The notes under the pieces are model-generated. The model did not search any database and was not told where the DNA came from. It was given only the letters and a program-made list of their open reading frames with translations. The translations under genes and the position numbers were made by a program. From Desulfobacteraceae bacterium (lineage in GTDB: Bacteria > Desulfobacterota > Desulfobacteria > Desulfobacterales > Desulfosarcinaceae): 64,000 nt of DNA. This document shows, one piece after another, positions 17,479 through 26,265 of the stretch (its first letter is position 1; every line of letters starts with the position of its first letter). The stretch spans positions 1 through 64,000 of the forward strand of contig QZKV01000007.1 in NCBI GenBank assembly GCA_003599575.1, written 5' to 3'.

Positions 17479-19164
17479 CTATTTGGGCACCCGGACGTTG
17501 TTGAAAGGCACTTCGTCCGAACGCCATCTATAGGCGCCGAAAAACGTGCGGGTGCCGACGTAGGCTCTGAGATTCAGGCGGGATAGTGGTGCCGAGCCGA
17601 GTGCCGTTTCCTTGAATAGCAATTTTTTGGTTGTGGCCGGACGGCGTGCCGGCGCTGCCGGTAAAGGCGTCGCAGCTGGGCGCCCGGCCGTTGAAGTTCC
17701 TTCTTGTGTATCCAGAACGGTTCGGACGCGGAAAGCCATCTTGACCCGAATGCTGTCGCCTTCATTGATGAAGGCCAGCGAACGGACGGCGATAATCTTG
17801 GCCTCGGTGATCGCTTGACGCTCCGATTCGTCGACGAGCTCGCCATCGCTTACCTCCGTTGTAGAAGTATAGTGCTGCATTCTGGCATCGTTCAATACAT
17901 CTTTCAGCTCTTCAAGGACTGCTTCAGCCGATGTTTCAGCAGGCGTCTCGGATCGTTTGACAGTGACCAGGCTGGTTTTAATGATAATGGATTCATGGAC
18001 GCGCTTTTTTTCCGCTAAGGCGGCATGGGCATTCTGAAAAGCCAATTCAGCGGAATCCTTCCTGAGTCTGAGAACTTCAAGCTCGGTAGTCATCTTGCCC
18101 AGTTGGGTCTGTTTGTCGGTGAGTATCTGGGTTAGAGAATCTCTATCGCCACGCGCGGAGGCAATCTTCTGCTCCAGATACGTTATTCGCTCCCTGAAGG
18201 AAATGAGCTGCTCTCTCTGGTTGGCCTCTGCCTGCTGGTTAGCCGCGGCGGTTTCACGAATCATCCCTTCCGTCCGGCTCAGATCATATTTTTCGGCCAG
18301 GTAGTTGCTCTGCGATAGAAACGATTCCAGATCCTTCATGGAAGTTATAATGGCTGCTCTGATTTCCGGGGCGGCACTGTCCGGCTTTACGCTTCCGGTT
18401 TCCGGCGCCTGAAAGGGATAGAGCTCGTAACGCTTGATCCGCAGGTAAGTTGTTCCGTGGGAGTTCTGCACCAGAGCGAGCCGCAACGGTTCTTCACGGT
18501 TCCATTTGGCGGTCCCCTCTTCTACAGCCCTGATATAGTCGCTGGTTAGCACATTGTTGATGACTTTGGTAACGGACTGGATATAGGTTCCCATGTGCTG
18601 AGCCATCAGCGGCGCCGAAGCCCGGTCGGCAACACCCTCCAGCTTATGGGCCGTGTCCATGAATCCCCTCGTGTAGATAACCGCCACGATGATTTCACCC
18701 TGTTTTGTCGTTTTCAGCCATCTGGTCAATGCTTCCTGTTGAGCGCGGATATCCTCCTGGTAGCGGACAATTGAATTGTCGATGTTCACAATACCGGACA
18801 TAAGGTTATCGACATTTTTGCGGGTTTCTTCGAAATCATAGAATGCCGTTTGGAACTGAGCCGTCAGATCATCCGCTCGTTTCTTGGTCCGCTGGAATTC
18901 GCTGGTGGCCGCATCGATGGCCGCTTTATAGGCTGAGTTCTCTTTTCGTCTTTCTTCCTCCACAATAGACGTATTCAGCCGGTCTTCCTCAAGAGTTGAA
19001 AAGCCTCTGCGGTTTTCCACATCGGACTTGATCAGGTGTTTGATTCTTTCTTTGGAATCGGCATCCAGCTGCAACCATTTGCTCGGTTGGGTTTCGGCGT
19101 GCGCTTGTTCGATAAGCAGGAGAAGAAAAAGACCGGCCAGCAAGAATTTTCCAAAAGTTTTCAT
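17479..19164 (-). CDS. Periplasmic coiled-coil protein of unknown function
   Basis: A 561-residue protein not matched to a named family. It has a signal peptide (MKTFGKFLLAGLFLLLLIEQAHA), then long charged helical stretches (about residues 40-140 and 270-390) typical of coiled coils. A proline/alanine-rich linker near 485-510 and a C-terminal segment with aromatic residues (GTRTFFGAYRWRSDEVPF) follow. It is the last gene of the minus-strand envelope cluster and starts about 60 bases after the MscS-like gene, so it is probably co-transcribed. A role at the cell envelope is inferred from export and context only. Confidence 0.6.
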   Translation of the reverse strand: MKTFGKFLLAGLFLLLLIEQAHAETQPSKWLQLDADSKERIKHLIKSDVENRRGFSTLEEDRLNTSIVEEERRKENSAYKAAIDAATSEFQRTKKRADDLTAQFQTAFYDFEETRKNVDNLMSGIVNIDNSIVRYQEDIRAQQEALTRWLKTTKQGEIIVAVIYTRGFMDTAHKLEGVADRASAPLMAQHMGTYIQSVTKVINNVLTSDYIRAVEEGTAKWNREEPLRLALVQNSHGTTYLRIKRYELYPFQAPETGSVKPDSAAPEIRAAIITSMKDLESFLSQSNYLAEKYDLSRTEGMIRETAAANQQAEANQREQLISFRERITYLEQKIASARGDRDSLTQILTDKQTQLGKMTTELEVLRLRKDSAELAFQNAHAALAEKKRVHESIIIKTSLVTVKRSETPAETSAEAVLEELKDVLNDARMQHYTSTTEVSDGELVDESERQAITEAKIIAVRSLAFINEGDSIRVKMAFRVRTVLDTQEGTSTAGRPAATPLPAAPARRPATTKKLLFKETALGSAPLSRLNLRAYVGTRTFFGAYRWRSDEVPFNNVRVPK

Positions 19165-19225
19165 GGTCTATACTCCATTGGCATTGTTCATTGGCTCAGG
19201 GCTTTCACCCTATTCTTTACCCTTT

Positions 19226-20548
19226 TCATTCGCGGCGAGGCTCCACTATCTGTACCTGCAAAGGTCGGACTGAATCCATGTGAATGTCGCGCTGTGGAAA
19301 GGCGATGGTGATTGCATGCTTGCTTAAAAGCGCGTTGATTTGATAACGAACGTCGCTGGCCATCCGCTTCCTTTCTACGACTCCCTGGACGATCACCCAG
19401 AAAAAAAGTTCGAAAATCAGGGCATTGTCCCCAAAATCGTTAAAAATGACATAGGGTTTGGGCTCCTTCAAAACGAATGTGGTCTGATCCGCCGCCTGCA
19501 GGAGCAATCCGGTCACCTGCGTTACGGGAGATCCGTAGGCCACGCCCACAGACACTTGGACGCGAATCATCTGGTCGGACAACGTCCAATTGACAATGTT
19601 TTTTTCCAGAAAACTGCTGTTGGGGACCAGAATGTGGATGTTTTCAGCGGTCTTGACGCGTGTGCAGCGGGCCCCGATTTCCTCCACGCGCACGCATTTG
19701 CCTTCCAGTTCGATGAGATCGCCGATCCTGATCGGCCGCTCTGCCATGATGATAAACCCGCTGATGAAATTATTGATCAGGTTTTGGGCGCCGAAACCAA
19801 GTCCGATAGCGATCGCGCCGCCCAGGAATGTGAACGCCGTAAGGGGAATGTTGACGGTGCGAAGGGCGAAAAGAACAATCAACAAAAATCCTGTGTAGAG
19901 CAGCAGCTTCTCGGCGGCGGCGGCGGCGCTCGCCTCCATTTTGGTCTGCTTCAGCCGCATGGCGAGCAACCGGATGGCATACTTGACGACTATGATGCCG
20001 AGAATAAGGATGACGAGCGCCGTTGCGATTTTCCTGATTGTGACCCCCCTGTCGTCGATGACCCACAGTTCGAGGTTCCAGAGCTCGTCGAGTCTGGATC
20101 CCGAGCTTAACGCCTTTTCCCAGAGGGACGCCCGATTCCCATGGGCGGTGATCTCATCCATGAGCCGACCGGCGATCTGCGCTGTGGCCAAAAGGGTTGA
20201 AAGATATTCGCCACCGAATTTTCCGGTTCTGTTCAAGGCCTCCAAGCGATAGGCTGCATATTTCTGCGCAAAAGGATCCACATTGCCCTGATCCTTTTCC
20301 AAAGCAGTGATTCTAGACCGCAAGTTGACCTGCCAGGTTTGATACAACCCGAGGGCCTGTTGGGCATGCTGTAGGGCTGCTGAGGCTTCCTTCTCCCCGA
20401 GATCCAGTTCTCTGGTCGGAACATCTTTTTTCACGATCAGGTGACGCAGTTTCCACAACTTCTCCTGGGTATTGAGCAAATGCGTTGTATCCTCAGTCTG
20501 CTGCAGAATCGTCTCGTAGGCTTCCCGCCAGGCCTCTTGGGCTTTCAA
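19226..20548 (-). CDS. MscS-type mechanosensitive channel domain (C-terminal part of an interrupted gene)
   Basis: 440 codons. After helical sequence there are membrane segments (about residues 175-195 and 220-265), including the pore-lining helix FTFLGGAIAIGLGFGAQNLINNFISGFIIM, followed by the MscS beta domain (RPIRIGDLIELEG, NSSFLEKNIVNWTL). It would release solutes on osmotic down-shock. The only start at the 5' end is TTG at 20548 with no RBS. The same reading frame continues upstream through a TAA and a TAG into the preceding gene, so this is most likely the second half of one channel gene broken by nonsense mutations. Confidence 0.7.
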   Translation of the reverse strand: MKAQEAWREAYETILQQTEDTTHLLNTQEKLWKLRHLIVKKDVPTRELDLGEKEASAALQHAQQALGLYQTWQVNLRSRITALEKDQGNVDPFAQKYAAYRLEALNRTGKFGGEYLSTLLATAQIAGRLMDEITAHGNRASLWEKALSSGSRLDELWNLELWVIDDRGVTIRKIATALVILILGIIVVKYAIRLLAMRLKQTKMEASAAAAAEKLLLYTGFLLIVLFALRTVNIPLTAFTFLGGAIAIGLGFGAQNLINNFISGFIIMAERPIRIGDLIELEGKCVRVEEIGARCTRVKTAENIHILVPNSSFLEKNIVNWTLSDQMIRVQVSVGVAYGSPVTQVTGLLLQAADQTTFVLKEPKPYVIFNDFGDNALIFELFFWVIVQGVVERKRMASDVRYQINALLSKHAITIAFPQRDIHMDSVRPLQVQIVEPRRE

Positions 20549-20617
20549 GGCGCTTTAATTGGCTAAACTGCTCATGGCGGCGCAGTCAGACTGCAATTCA
20601 ACTTCTACCTTTTTTTG

Positions 20618-21463
20618 CTAATCGAGCATGGATTGAAGACGCTCGTTCAACTTGTTCTTTTGCCTTCCAAGTCGGTCGGAGGGGTCTAAAGAGATCTCTT
20701 TTCTGATCATCTCCAGTTTCTGCTGGGCGGATTTCAGTTTGAGATCTGCAAGGCGCATTTCCTTTTTATGCAGATCCTGCCGGGCCTCTTGGAGTTCGAG
20801 CGCTGCCCTGGCAGCTTCCCGTTCCAGTTGTGCCTGAAGGTATTGAAGATCGCTTTCAGCCTCTTCACCCTTCTTTGCCTCTGTTTCCTCTTTGATTCGC
20901 CGCCAAGCCTGTTCGGTTTTTTCCAGATTTTTCTTGCTTTCGTCAAGTTTGAGTTCGTCGCTCTTAATCGACGTGCTCAAGACATCTTTTTCTTGCTGAA
21001 CACCGGCAACCCTGTCGAGAAGTTTGTCATAGAAAGAAAGCGAATAGGGTGGTTTTTCCTCCAAGATGTATACCTCGACGCTCTCGATCTCTTTTTTCAG
21101 ATCGACTTCATCGGCGGCGAGCGAAATGTTCTTTTTTAGCGTGTTGAGCAGGCGCTGATGGATGAACTTGATTTCCTGGAGTTTCGCCACGTTGCTGTTG
21201 CGTGCGCCTCGTTCCGAAGGAGGGGCCTGTTCGGCCAGGAACTTCTCTCTTTCAATTTTCCGGTTAATGCTCGAAAGTTTTTCCTGAACCGCCATGATGT
21301 GCTTGACGGAATCTTCCGTTGTTGGGCTGCGATCCGTGTCCGGCGCGGTTCCCGCCCATGCCGTACAGAACGAGGAGAAAAGCACGAACAACAATACCGC
21401 CGGGGCGACCATGATGGCCAATCGGTCGCTCAAGTCTCTATCTGAATTTTGTGCACCAGTCAC
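20618..21463 (-). CDS. Exported coiled-coil protein, N-terminal part of the interrupted MscS-like channel
   Basis: 281 codons from a GTG at 21463, which has GGGAGG nine bases upstream. A signal peptide follows (APAVLLFVLFSSFCTAWA), then almost entirely charged helical sequence typical of the periplasmic coiled-coil region of large MscK-like channels. It ends in TAG at 20618. Reading on in the same frame gives QKKVEVELQSDCAAMSSLAN, a TAA, then the MscS half. The intact ancestor would have been about 750 residues. If expressed, this half would be a soluble periplasmic coiled-coil fragment. Confidence 0.6.
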   Translation of the reverse strand: MTGAQNSDRDLSDRLAIMVAPAVLLFVLFSSFCTAWAGTAPDTDRSPTTEDSVKHIMAVQEKLSSINRKIEREKFLAEQAPPSERGARNSNVAKLQEIKFIHQRLLNTLKKNISLAADEVDLKKEIESVEVYILEEKPPYSLSFYDKLLDRVAGVQQEKDVLSTSIKSDELKLDESKKNLEKTEQAWRRIKEETEAKKGEEAESDLQYLQAQLEREAARAALELQEARQDLHKKEMRLADLKLKSAQQKLEMIRKEISLDPSDRLGRQKNKLNERLQSMLD

Positions 21464-21464
21464 T

Positions 21465-23075
21465 TCAGCTTTCCTCCCCGCGGGCGTGAGCACACTTCTT
21501 TTCCACCGGACTTCTACTGCCACAGTTTTTCAATGCGGGCACCAACATAGTAGAAGGATAATATCTCCCTGTAATTCTTTTTCTTGGCCATGTGGGCTGC
21601 GCCCCACTGGAATAACCCACGCCATGGCCCCAGCCGTGGCCTTCGAAAATGAAGGTATTGCCATCCAGGCGAATTCCGTGGAGGATCTCGGGCAGGTCCA
21701 ATGCCCGGCGCAGCGTTGTCCGATTGCGCAGAATCTTGGTTTCTCCTCCGCTCAGGACAAGACGGACCTTGATGATTCGACCGCATGACGCCCGCTCATC
21801 TGCTTCGATCGCCTCAAGCCCCTTGGCCTCAACATTAATCTTTCGAAGAGCCGCCACAACATCGGGTACTGAATATTTGCGGGTCCAATTGGCCATCCCG
21901 CCCTTGAGACTTTCCGGGTCCCGGTGCACGGTGAGGTAGGGTTTGGACAGGTTAAAAATAGCCTGGGAATCGGCCGTAAAACCCCCGCTGTTGGCGCTGA
22001 ACATGGCCAGGATCGGTTTATCTTCGTAGGTCAGAACCTCGCCGGTGGTGGCCTTGACCGCATTGGTACTGCGCGCGTGTTCCTTATCCATTCCGCCATA
22101 GGCTTGATCCCCCGCATAATCAACCAGATCGTATGCCCAGGCTTTGCGATGCAGGAGTTGGTAGTAGGCGTAGGTGCGGGCAGCGACGGACTGGGCTTTC
22201 AGACTCTCAACAGGCCAGCTGACCATACTTTCGGAAGGAACCACACCAAGCAGATAATCTTCGATGTCGACGACATTGATAACCAGAAGCTTGCCCTCGC
22301 GGATTTGGGCCACAAGCTTGCCCCGCACCCTTTTCTCCTGGCTGCTGCAAATGATCTTGAGGGGTTTCTCACTTTCAAAGACCAGAACCTTCTCATCGAT
22401 CTGCGAACGATTGAACAGGATTTTGCCATTCCGGGTACCAAGGGTAAATCGATCCCTGCAATCCAGTCCGGCAACGCATACAGCGGCCCCCTCGATACGC
22501 AGCTCTCCTGTGGTTTGGCACATGCGCACACGCACATCGATACGTTTCCGGATGGGCGGCACTGGTGACGGGGGCGGCGGGGTCGGTTCCGGCGGCGCAG
22601 CTTTGGCAATCTCTCTCAGAAGCGCCTCGGCTTGGAAGCGAAAGCGACCTTGCGGATATGTTTTAAAGTAATCTTCCAGCGTCGCCTGCGCCTCATCGAA
22701 CCTTTGCATGTCGAAAAGCAAAATACCTTGTCGATATTGTGCAATCTCCGCAGCCTGCGGATAATTCTTGCGCACGTCCGCATAGACTTTCAAAGCCTCT
22801 TCGGAGGCATCCAGAAAAGACGATAAAAGCGAAGCCTTGGCCAGAAGGGCGTCGACTTTGGTCTTGGAGATCGTGGTGATCTCCTCGGCGGCATTAAAGC
22901 CCTCCAGTGCCTCCAGGTACTTTCCAACATCGATCAGGTAGCTGGCATAATTGATGTAGTATCTGGATAAATGCTCCTTCTCCAGAGTCTCATTGGACAA
23001 CTCGGCCATGGACAAAGCGCTAAGCCCGGGTAATGCAATGAGCAATCCGAAAATCAGCAGGCTGAATCTCTGCAT
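21465..23075 (-). CDS. SpoIID/LytB-domain protein with N-terminal TPR-like region (frameshifted at the 3' end)
   Basis: Residues 1-22 are a signal peptide, about 35-155 are TPR-like helices, and a proline-rich linker (PPEPTPPPPSPVPP) precedes a SpoIID domain (VVPSESMVSWPVESLKAQSVAARTYAYYQ, then GHGWGHGVGY). SpoIID enzymes cleave denuded peptidoglycan glycans; the family is used here for cell-wall remodelling. After GHGVGYS the frame departs from the family. Adding one C at about 21609 restores QWGAAHMAKKKNYREILSFYY and a stop at 21514. So either a one-base deletion or a sequencing error is present; the uncorrected stop is at 21465. Confidence 0.8.
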   Translation of the reverse strand: MQRFSLLIFGLLIALPGLSALSMAELSNETLEKEHLSRYYINYASYLIDVGKYLEALEGFNAAEEITTISKTKVDALLAKASLLSSFLDASEEALKVYADVRKNYPQAAEIAQYRQGILLFDMQRFDEAQATLEDYFKTYPQGRFRFQAEALLREIAKAAPPEPTPPPPSPVPPIRKRIDVRVRMCQTTGELRIEGAAVCVAGLDCRDRFTLGTRNGKILFNRSQIDEKVLVFESEKPLKIICSSQEKRVRGKLVAQIREGKLLVINVVDIEDYLLGVVPSESMVSWPVESLKAQSVAARTYAYYQLLHRKAWAYDLVDYAGDQAYGGMDKEHARSTNAVKATTGEVLTYEDKPILAMFSANSGGFTADSQAIFNLSKPYLTVHRDPESLKGGMANWTRKYSVPDVVAALRKINVEAKGLEAIEADERASCGRIIKVRLVLSGGETKILRNRTTLRRALDLPEILHGIRLDGNTFIFEGHGWGHGVGYSSGAQPTWPRKRITGRYYPSTMLVPALKNCGSRSPVEKKCAHARGEES

Positions 23076-23170
23076 TGTTTCTAAACCTATAGCGCGGTCA
23101 TTTCAATCGTTTTAGAAAATTCTTTTTGCAGTGATAAAAGGTTCAACGCACTGGGTCCCTTGCGATACCC

Positions 23171-25171
23171 TCAGTCCCCCATTGTCTCGACATACTGCTT
23201 CATGAATAAAAGGTTTTGGTCTTGCGGATTCATTTTCACTGCCTTTTCCAGGAGAGACAATGCCTTTTCCTTCTTGCCATGCGCAGCAAGATACTTGACG
23301 TAAACTTGATAGATCCGGACTTCATAGGGAAAAGCCGCGAGGCCTTGCTCCAGCGTCTTCAACATTTTTTCTTCTTCACCCAGGCTGCTCTGGGTATAAG
23401 CCAGGTAAAGATAGACTTCCTTGTCCTCTTTGATCTTTGCGGCCTGGGAAAGCTCCTGGTAGGCGTCACCAAATCTTCTTTGCGTAAATGCATCGATGCC
23501 TTTGCACTTGTGGGCTTCAAAGCGCTTTTCGAGAGTCTCCGGCGTGACCTCCGAGTCATCGATCAAAACCACCGTCCGGCCGTGAGGGAAAGGGGTATCC
23601 AATAGACTCTTGACAAGGACATCGCCCTCCATTTTGAGTTCCTTGACGATCGTCGCTCCCAAGTAATTGCCCTCCAGGACGACCTTGTTGCGGGCACGCA
23701 GGTTGCTCTGCCGGTTGTCAAAAACGTTGTTTTTGTTTAATTGCATATCGCCGCCGGCCTTATCCAAGCCTATCTCATTGGCCGTCAGTAAGCATTTTTC
23801 GATGGTTCCCCTGCCGCCCTCCACGGCGACTCCGCGCATGCAGCCGCTTATCTGGCCGCCCTTCAACGCCAGCACGCCGTCTTCTTTCAATACGATTCCG
23901 TCGCCCAGGTCACCGTTGATGAAGACCGTATCCATAACCACACTGCCGCCGTCGGCCTCTACGCAAGGCGCACAACCTTTCAAGGTGACGTGGGTAAGTT
24001 CGACCTGCCCCCGTTCAGCGACCAAAATTTTTTTCCATCCCTGCCCCGCAAAGATGGTGGGCCGTTGCAATGATCCTTTTACAGTAAGGATGCCGTTGAC
24101 GACCATACGGGCCCCTGGTGCCAAAATCATTTGGACATCAGCCCCGATATTAAGCACGCTGCCACGGGCAATGGTGCCCTGTCCCTCCAGCCGGTAGACA
24201 CCTGAAACCAGGGTTCCGGACAGCGATCCGCTGAGTTTGACCTCATCGTAGAACGGCATGGTCGCCAGGATGGTCTTTTCGTGAGAGGAACGATTTCCGG
24301 CCGGATCGACGGCTCTGATCCGGTAGTAATACGAATGTCCCTGAGACACTTCGGCATCCAGATAGTACAAATCCTTCGTATTCGCCACGAAGGCGAAATC
24401 GCCGACCGCTTTTTCGCTTTTCTCCACTGCGAAGGCCTTTAAATCTTCACTCTGCGGCAAGGCCCAGGTCAGAGACACCCCGGCCCGGCTGGCCTGTGCC
24501 GTGACCTTTTCCGGAGCCGGCGGCAAGACACCGTCAATCGTGACCGTACCCGCGGTCTCGTGCCAAACCCGTTCAACCCCGTTAGACCGGAACAGGTGTA
24601 TACTCAGGGGCTGACGGGAGACCTGGTCTCCCTCCTGAACCACATAAACCCCCTTGTAAGCTCCGCCGCCAAGGTTGGACATGGGTAAACTCTTCTTGAA
24701 GTTCCCCAGGTCAAACGAGCAGGTCAGGTCCTTTTCGGATGCCACTTGCACTATAATTTGCTCCCCCGCCGCAAAAACATCTTTGTCGATGTTAGACTCC
24801 ACGGAAAAGACTTCCGGCAGGCTTTTCCCGAGAGGGCTGTCGGGCACGAATTGAGACACCTTCCACCCCCAATCGTAAACCACCAGTCGCATTTTTTTCT
24901 TGGCCGAATCATCAAGAAACGCCTCAGCAATGGTCGCGGCGATTCCCACCGGGCTGGTGGGAATCGCTATTTTGCGTTTGGATGCGCTGTCCTGCCATGT
25001 GCCCAGTTCGGCACCTGCCTTGTTGACCAATCTGATTTTGGCCTCGACCTTGAATAGATCGTAGGCAACGCCCGTCACCATTGTGGCTGTGACTGGCCCC
25101 ACCATCGAAATTCCGTGCGCAGCCGGCCGACTTCTGGCCCCCTGTTTCAGGACGTTCATTTGCATCAGCAT
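23171..25171 (-). CDS. Fn3 / right-handed beta-helix / TPR envelope protein, possibly 5'-truncated
   Basis: A 666-residue protein. The region up to about residue 215 is unnamed (GVAYDLFKVEAKIRLVN near 33-50). A fibronectin type III domain covers about 215-305 (APEKVTAQASRAGVSLTW, YYYRIRAVDPAGN). A right-handed beta-helix of short repeats follows (about 320-515), then TPR-like repeats to the C-terminus. Such layouts belong to exported proteins, yet there is no signal peptide: the sequence opens MLMQMNVLKQGARSRP straight into the domain, 78 bases before a divergent gene. The true N-terminus may have been lost. It heads the envelope cluster. Confidence 0.65.
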   Translation of the reverse strand: MLMQMNVLKQGARSRPAAHGISMVGPVTATMVTGVAYDLFKVEAKIRLVNKAGAELGTWQDSASKRKIAIPTSPVGIAATIAEAFLDDSAKKKMRLVVYDWGWKVSQFVPDSPLGKSLPEVFSVESNIDKDVFAAGEQIIVQVASEKDLTCSFDLGNFKKSLPMSNLGGGAYKGVYVVQEGDQVSRQPLSIHLFRSNGVERVWHETAGTVTIDGVLPPAPEKVTAQASRAGVSLTWALPQSEDLKAFAVEKSEKAVGDFAFVANTKDLYYLDAEVSQGHSYYYRIRAVDPAGNRSSHEKTILATMPFYDEVKLSGSLSGTLVSGVYRLEGQGTIARGSVLNIGADVQMILAPGARMVVNGILTVKGSLQRPTIFAGQGWKKILVAERGQVELTHVTLKGCAPCVEADGGSVVMDTVFINGDLGDGIVLKEDGVLALKGGQISGCMRGVAVEGGRGTIEKCLLTANEIGLDKAGGDMQLNKNNVFDNRQSNLRARNKVVLEGNYLGATIVKELKMEGDVLVKSLLDTPFPHGRTVVLIDDSEVTPETLEKRFEAHKCKGIDAFTQRRFGDAYQELSQAAKIKEDKEVYLYLAYTQSSLGEEEKMLKTLEQGLAAFPYEVRIYQVYVKYLAAHGKKEKALSLLEKAVKMNPQDQNLLFMKQYVETMGD

Positions 25172-25249
25172 TGTTTACAAAACCGACCCGGCCCTTAATG
25201 TCTAACTAAGCGGCATGCACATTCAGGCTTGCACAAGAAGGAGAAGGCA

Positions 25250-26197
25250 ATGAAAGCATGTTTCATCGAAGATTTTGGCGGACGCGAAAAGCTTAAAGTA
25301 GCGGATCTGCCCAGACCCCATGCCGGTGAAGGCGAAGTGCTGGTTCGTATCCATGCGGCGGGCGTCAACCCGGTGGATTTTAAAATACGCGAGGGATGGC
25401 TCAAGGATTTGTTCCCCCATCGCTTTCCACTTATTCTGGGATGGGATTTGGCCGGCGTGGTGGAAGCGGTCGGCCCGAACGCCGGCCGCTTCAAACCCGG
25501 GGACTCCGTCTATGCCTATGCGCGCCTGCCGGAGTTGCAAAAAGGAACTTACGCCGAATATATGGCCTTGCCGGAAGGCCGACTTGCCCGCAAACCAAAC
25601 CGCCTGAGTATGATCGAGGCTGCTTCCATCCCGCTGACCGCATTGACGGCCTACCAGGCGCTCGAGGCGGGGCGGCTGCAACGGGGCGAATCTGTTTTCA
25701 TTCTGGGGGCATCGGGCGGGGTGGGTACCTTTGCCGTACAGCTTGCCGCCATCAGGGGCGCCCGCGTGATCGGTCTGAGCAGTGCAAAAAACAGTGCTTA
25801 CATCAAGTCGCTGGGCGCCGATGCCGCCATCGATTACGAGCGCGGCGATTTCATCCAATCGGCCGGGGAATTGCTGCTTGAAGGCGCCGACCTGGTCCTG
25901 GACTGCCGGGGCGGCGACACTCTGGCCCGCGGTATGCTGTGCGTGCGCCCCGGCGGGCGGGTGGTGTCCATTATCGAAATCGTGGATGCGGAAGACCTCA
26001 AAAAACGCGATGTGCGTTTTGCCTACATCTTCGTGGAACCGAATGCGCAGCAGCTTGACCACATCCGTGAATTGATCGAGGGCGGCCGTTTCAGGACGCA
26101 TGTCAGCCATACCTTCAGCCTGGATGAGGCGGCCAAAGCGCACGAGCAAATGGAGACCGGTCACACCCGGGGTAAAATTGTCCTCCAGACCGCTTAA
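25250..26197 (+). CDS. Zinc-free quinone oxidoreductase-type (MDR) NADPH oxidoreductase
   Basis: A 315-residue medium-chain dehydrogenase/reductase. The N-terminal GroES-like part includes HAAGVNPVDFKIREG and GWDLAGVVEAVG, and the Rossmann part has the cofactor motif LGASGGVGTFAVQLA. The zinc-ligand cysteines of alcohol dehydrogenases are absent, which places it with quinone oxidoreductases. The ATG at 25250 has AAGGAG upstream. It reduces quinones or enones with NADPH by family; the actual substrate is unknown. Stands alone, divergent from the envelope cluster. Confidence 0.88.
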   Translation: MKACFIEDFGGREKLKVADLPRPHAGEGEVLVRIHAAGVNPVDFKIREGWLKDLFPHRFPLILGWDLAGVVEAVGPNAGRFKPGDSVYAYARLPELQKGTYAEYMALPEGRLARKPNRLSMIEAASIPLTALTAYQALEAGRLQRGESVFILGASGGVGTFAVQLAAIRGARVIGLSSAKNSAYIKSLGADAAIDYERGDFIQSAGELLLEGADLVLDCRGGDTLARGMLCVRPGGRVVSIIEIVDAEDLKKRDVRFAYIFVEPNAQQLDHIRELIEGGRFRTHVSHTFSLDEAAKAHEQMETGHTRGKIVLQTA

Positions 26198-26265
26198 GCC
26201 ATACTGGCCGGCGTACGCCACCGACCACTTGAAATCGCCAGGCGTGTAAGACTCCGGTCTTTGAA

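Noticed and set aside
20560..20620. TAG at 20618 as pyrrolysine
   Set aside because: A second stop, TAA, follows 20 codons later in the same frame, so read-through at TAG alone would not restore the channel.
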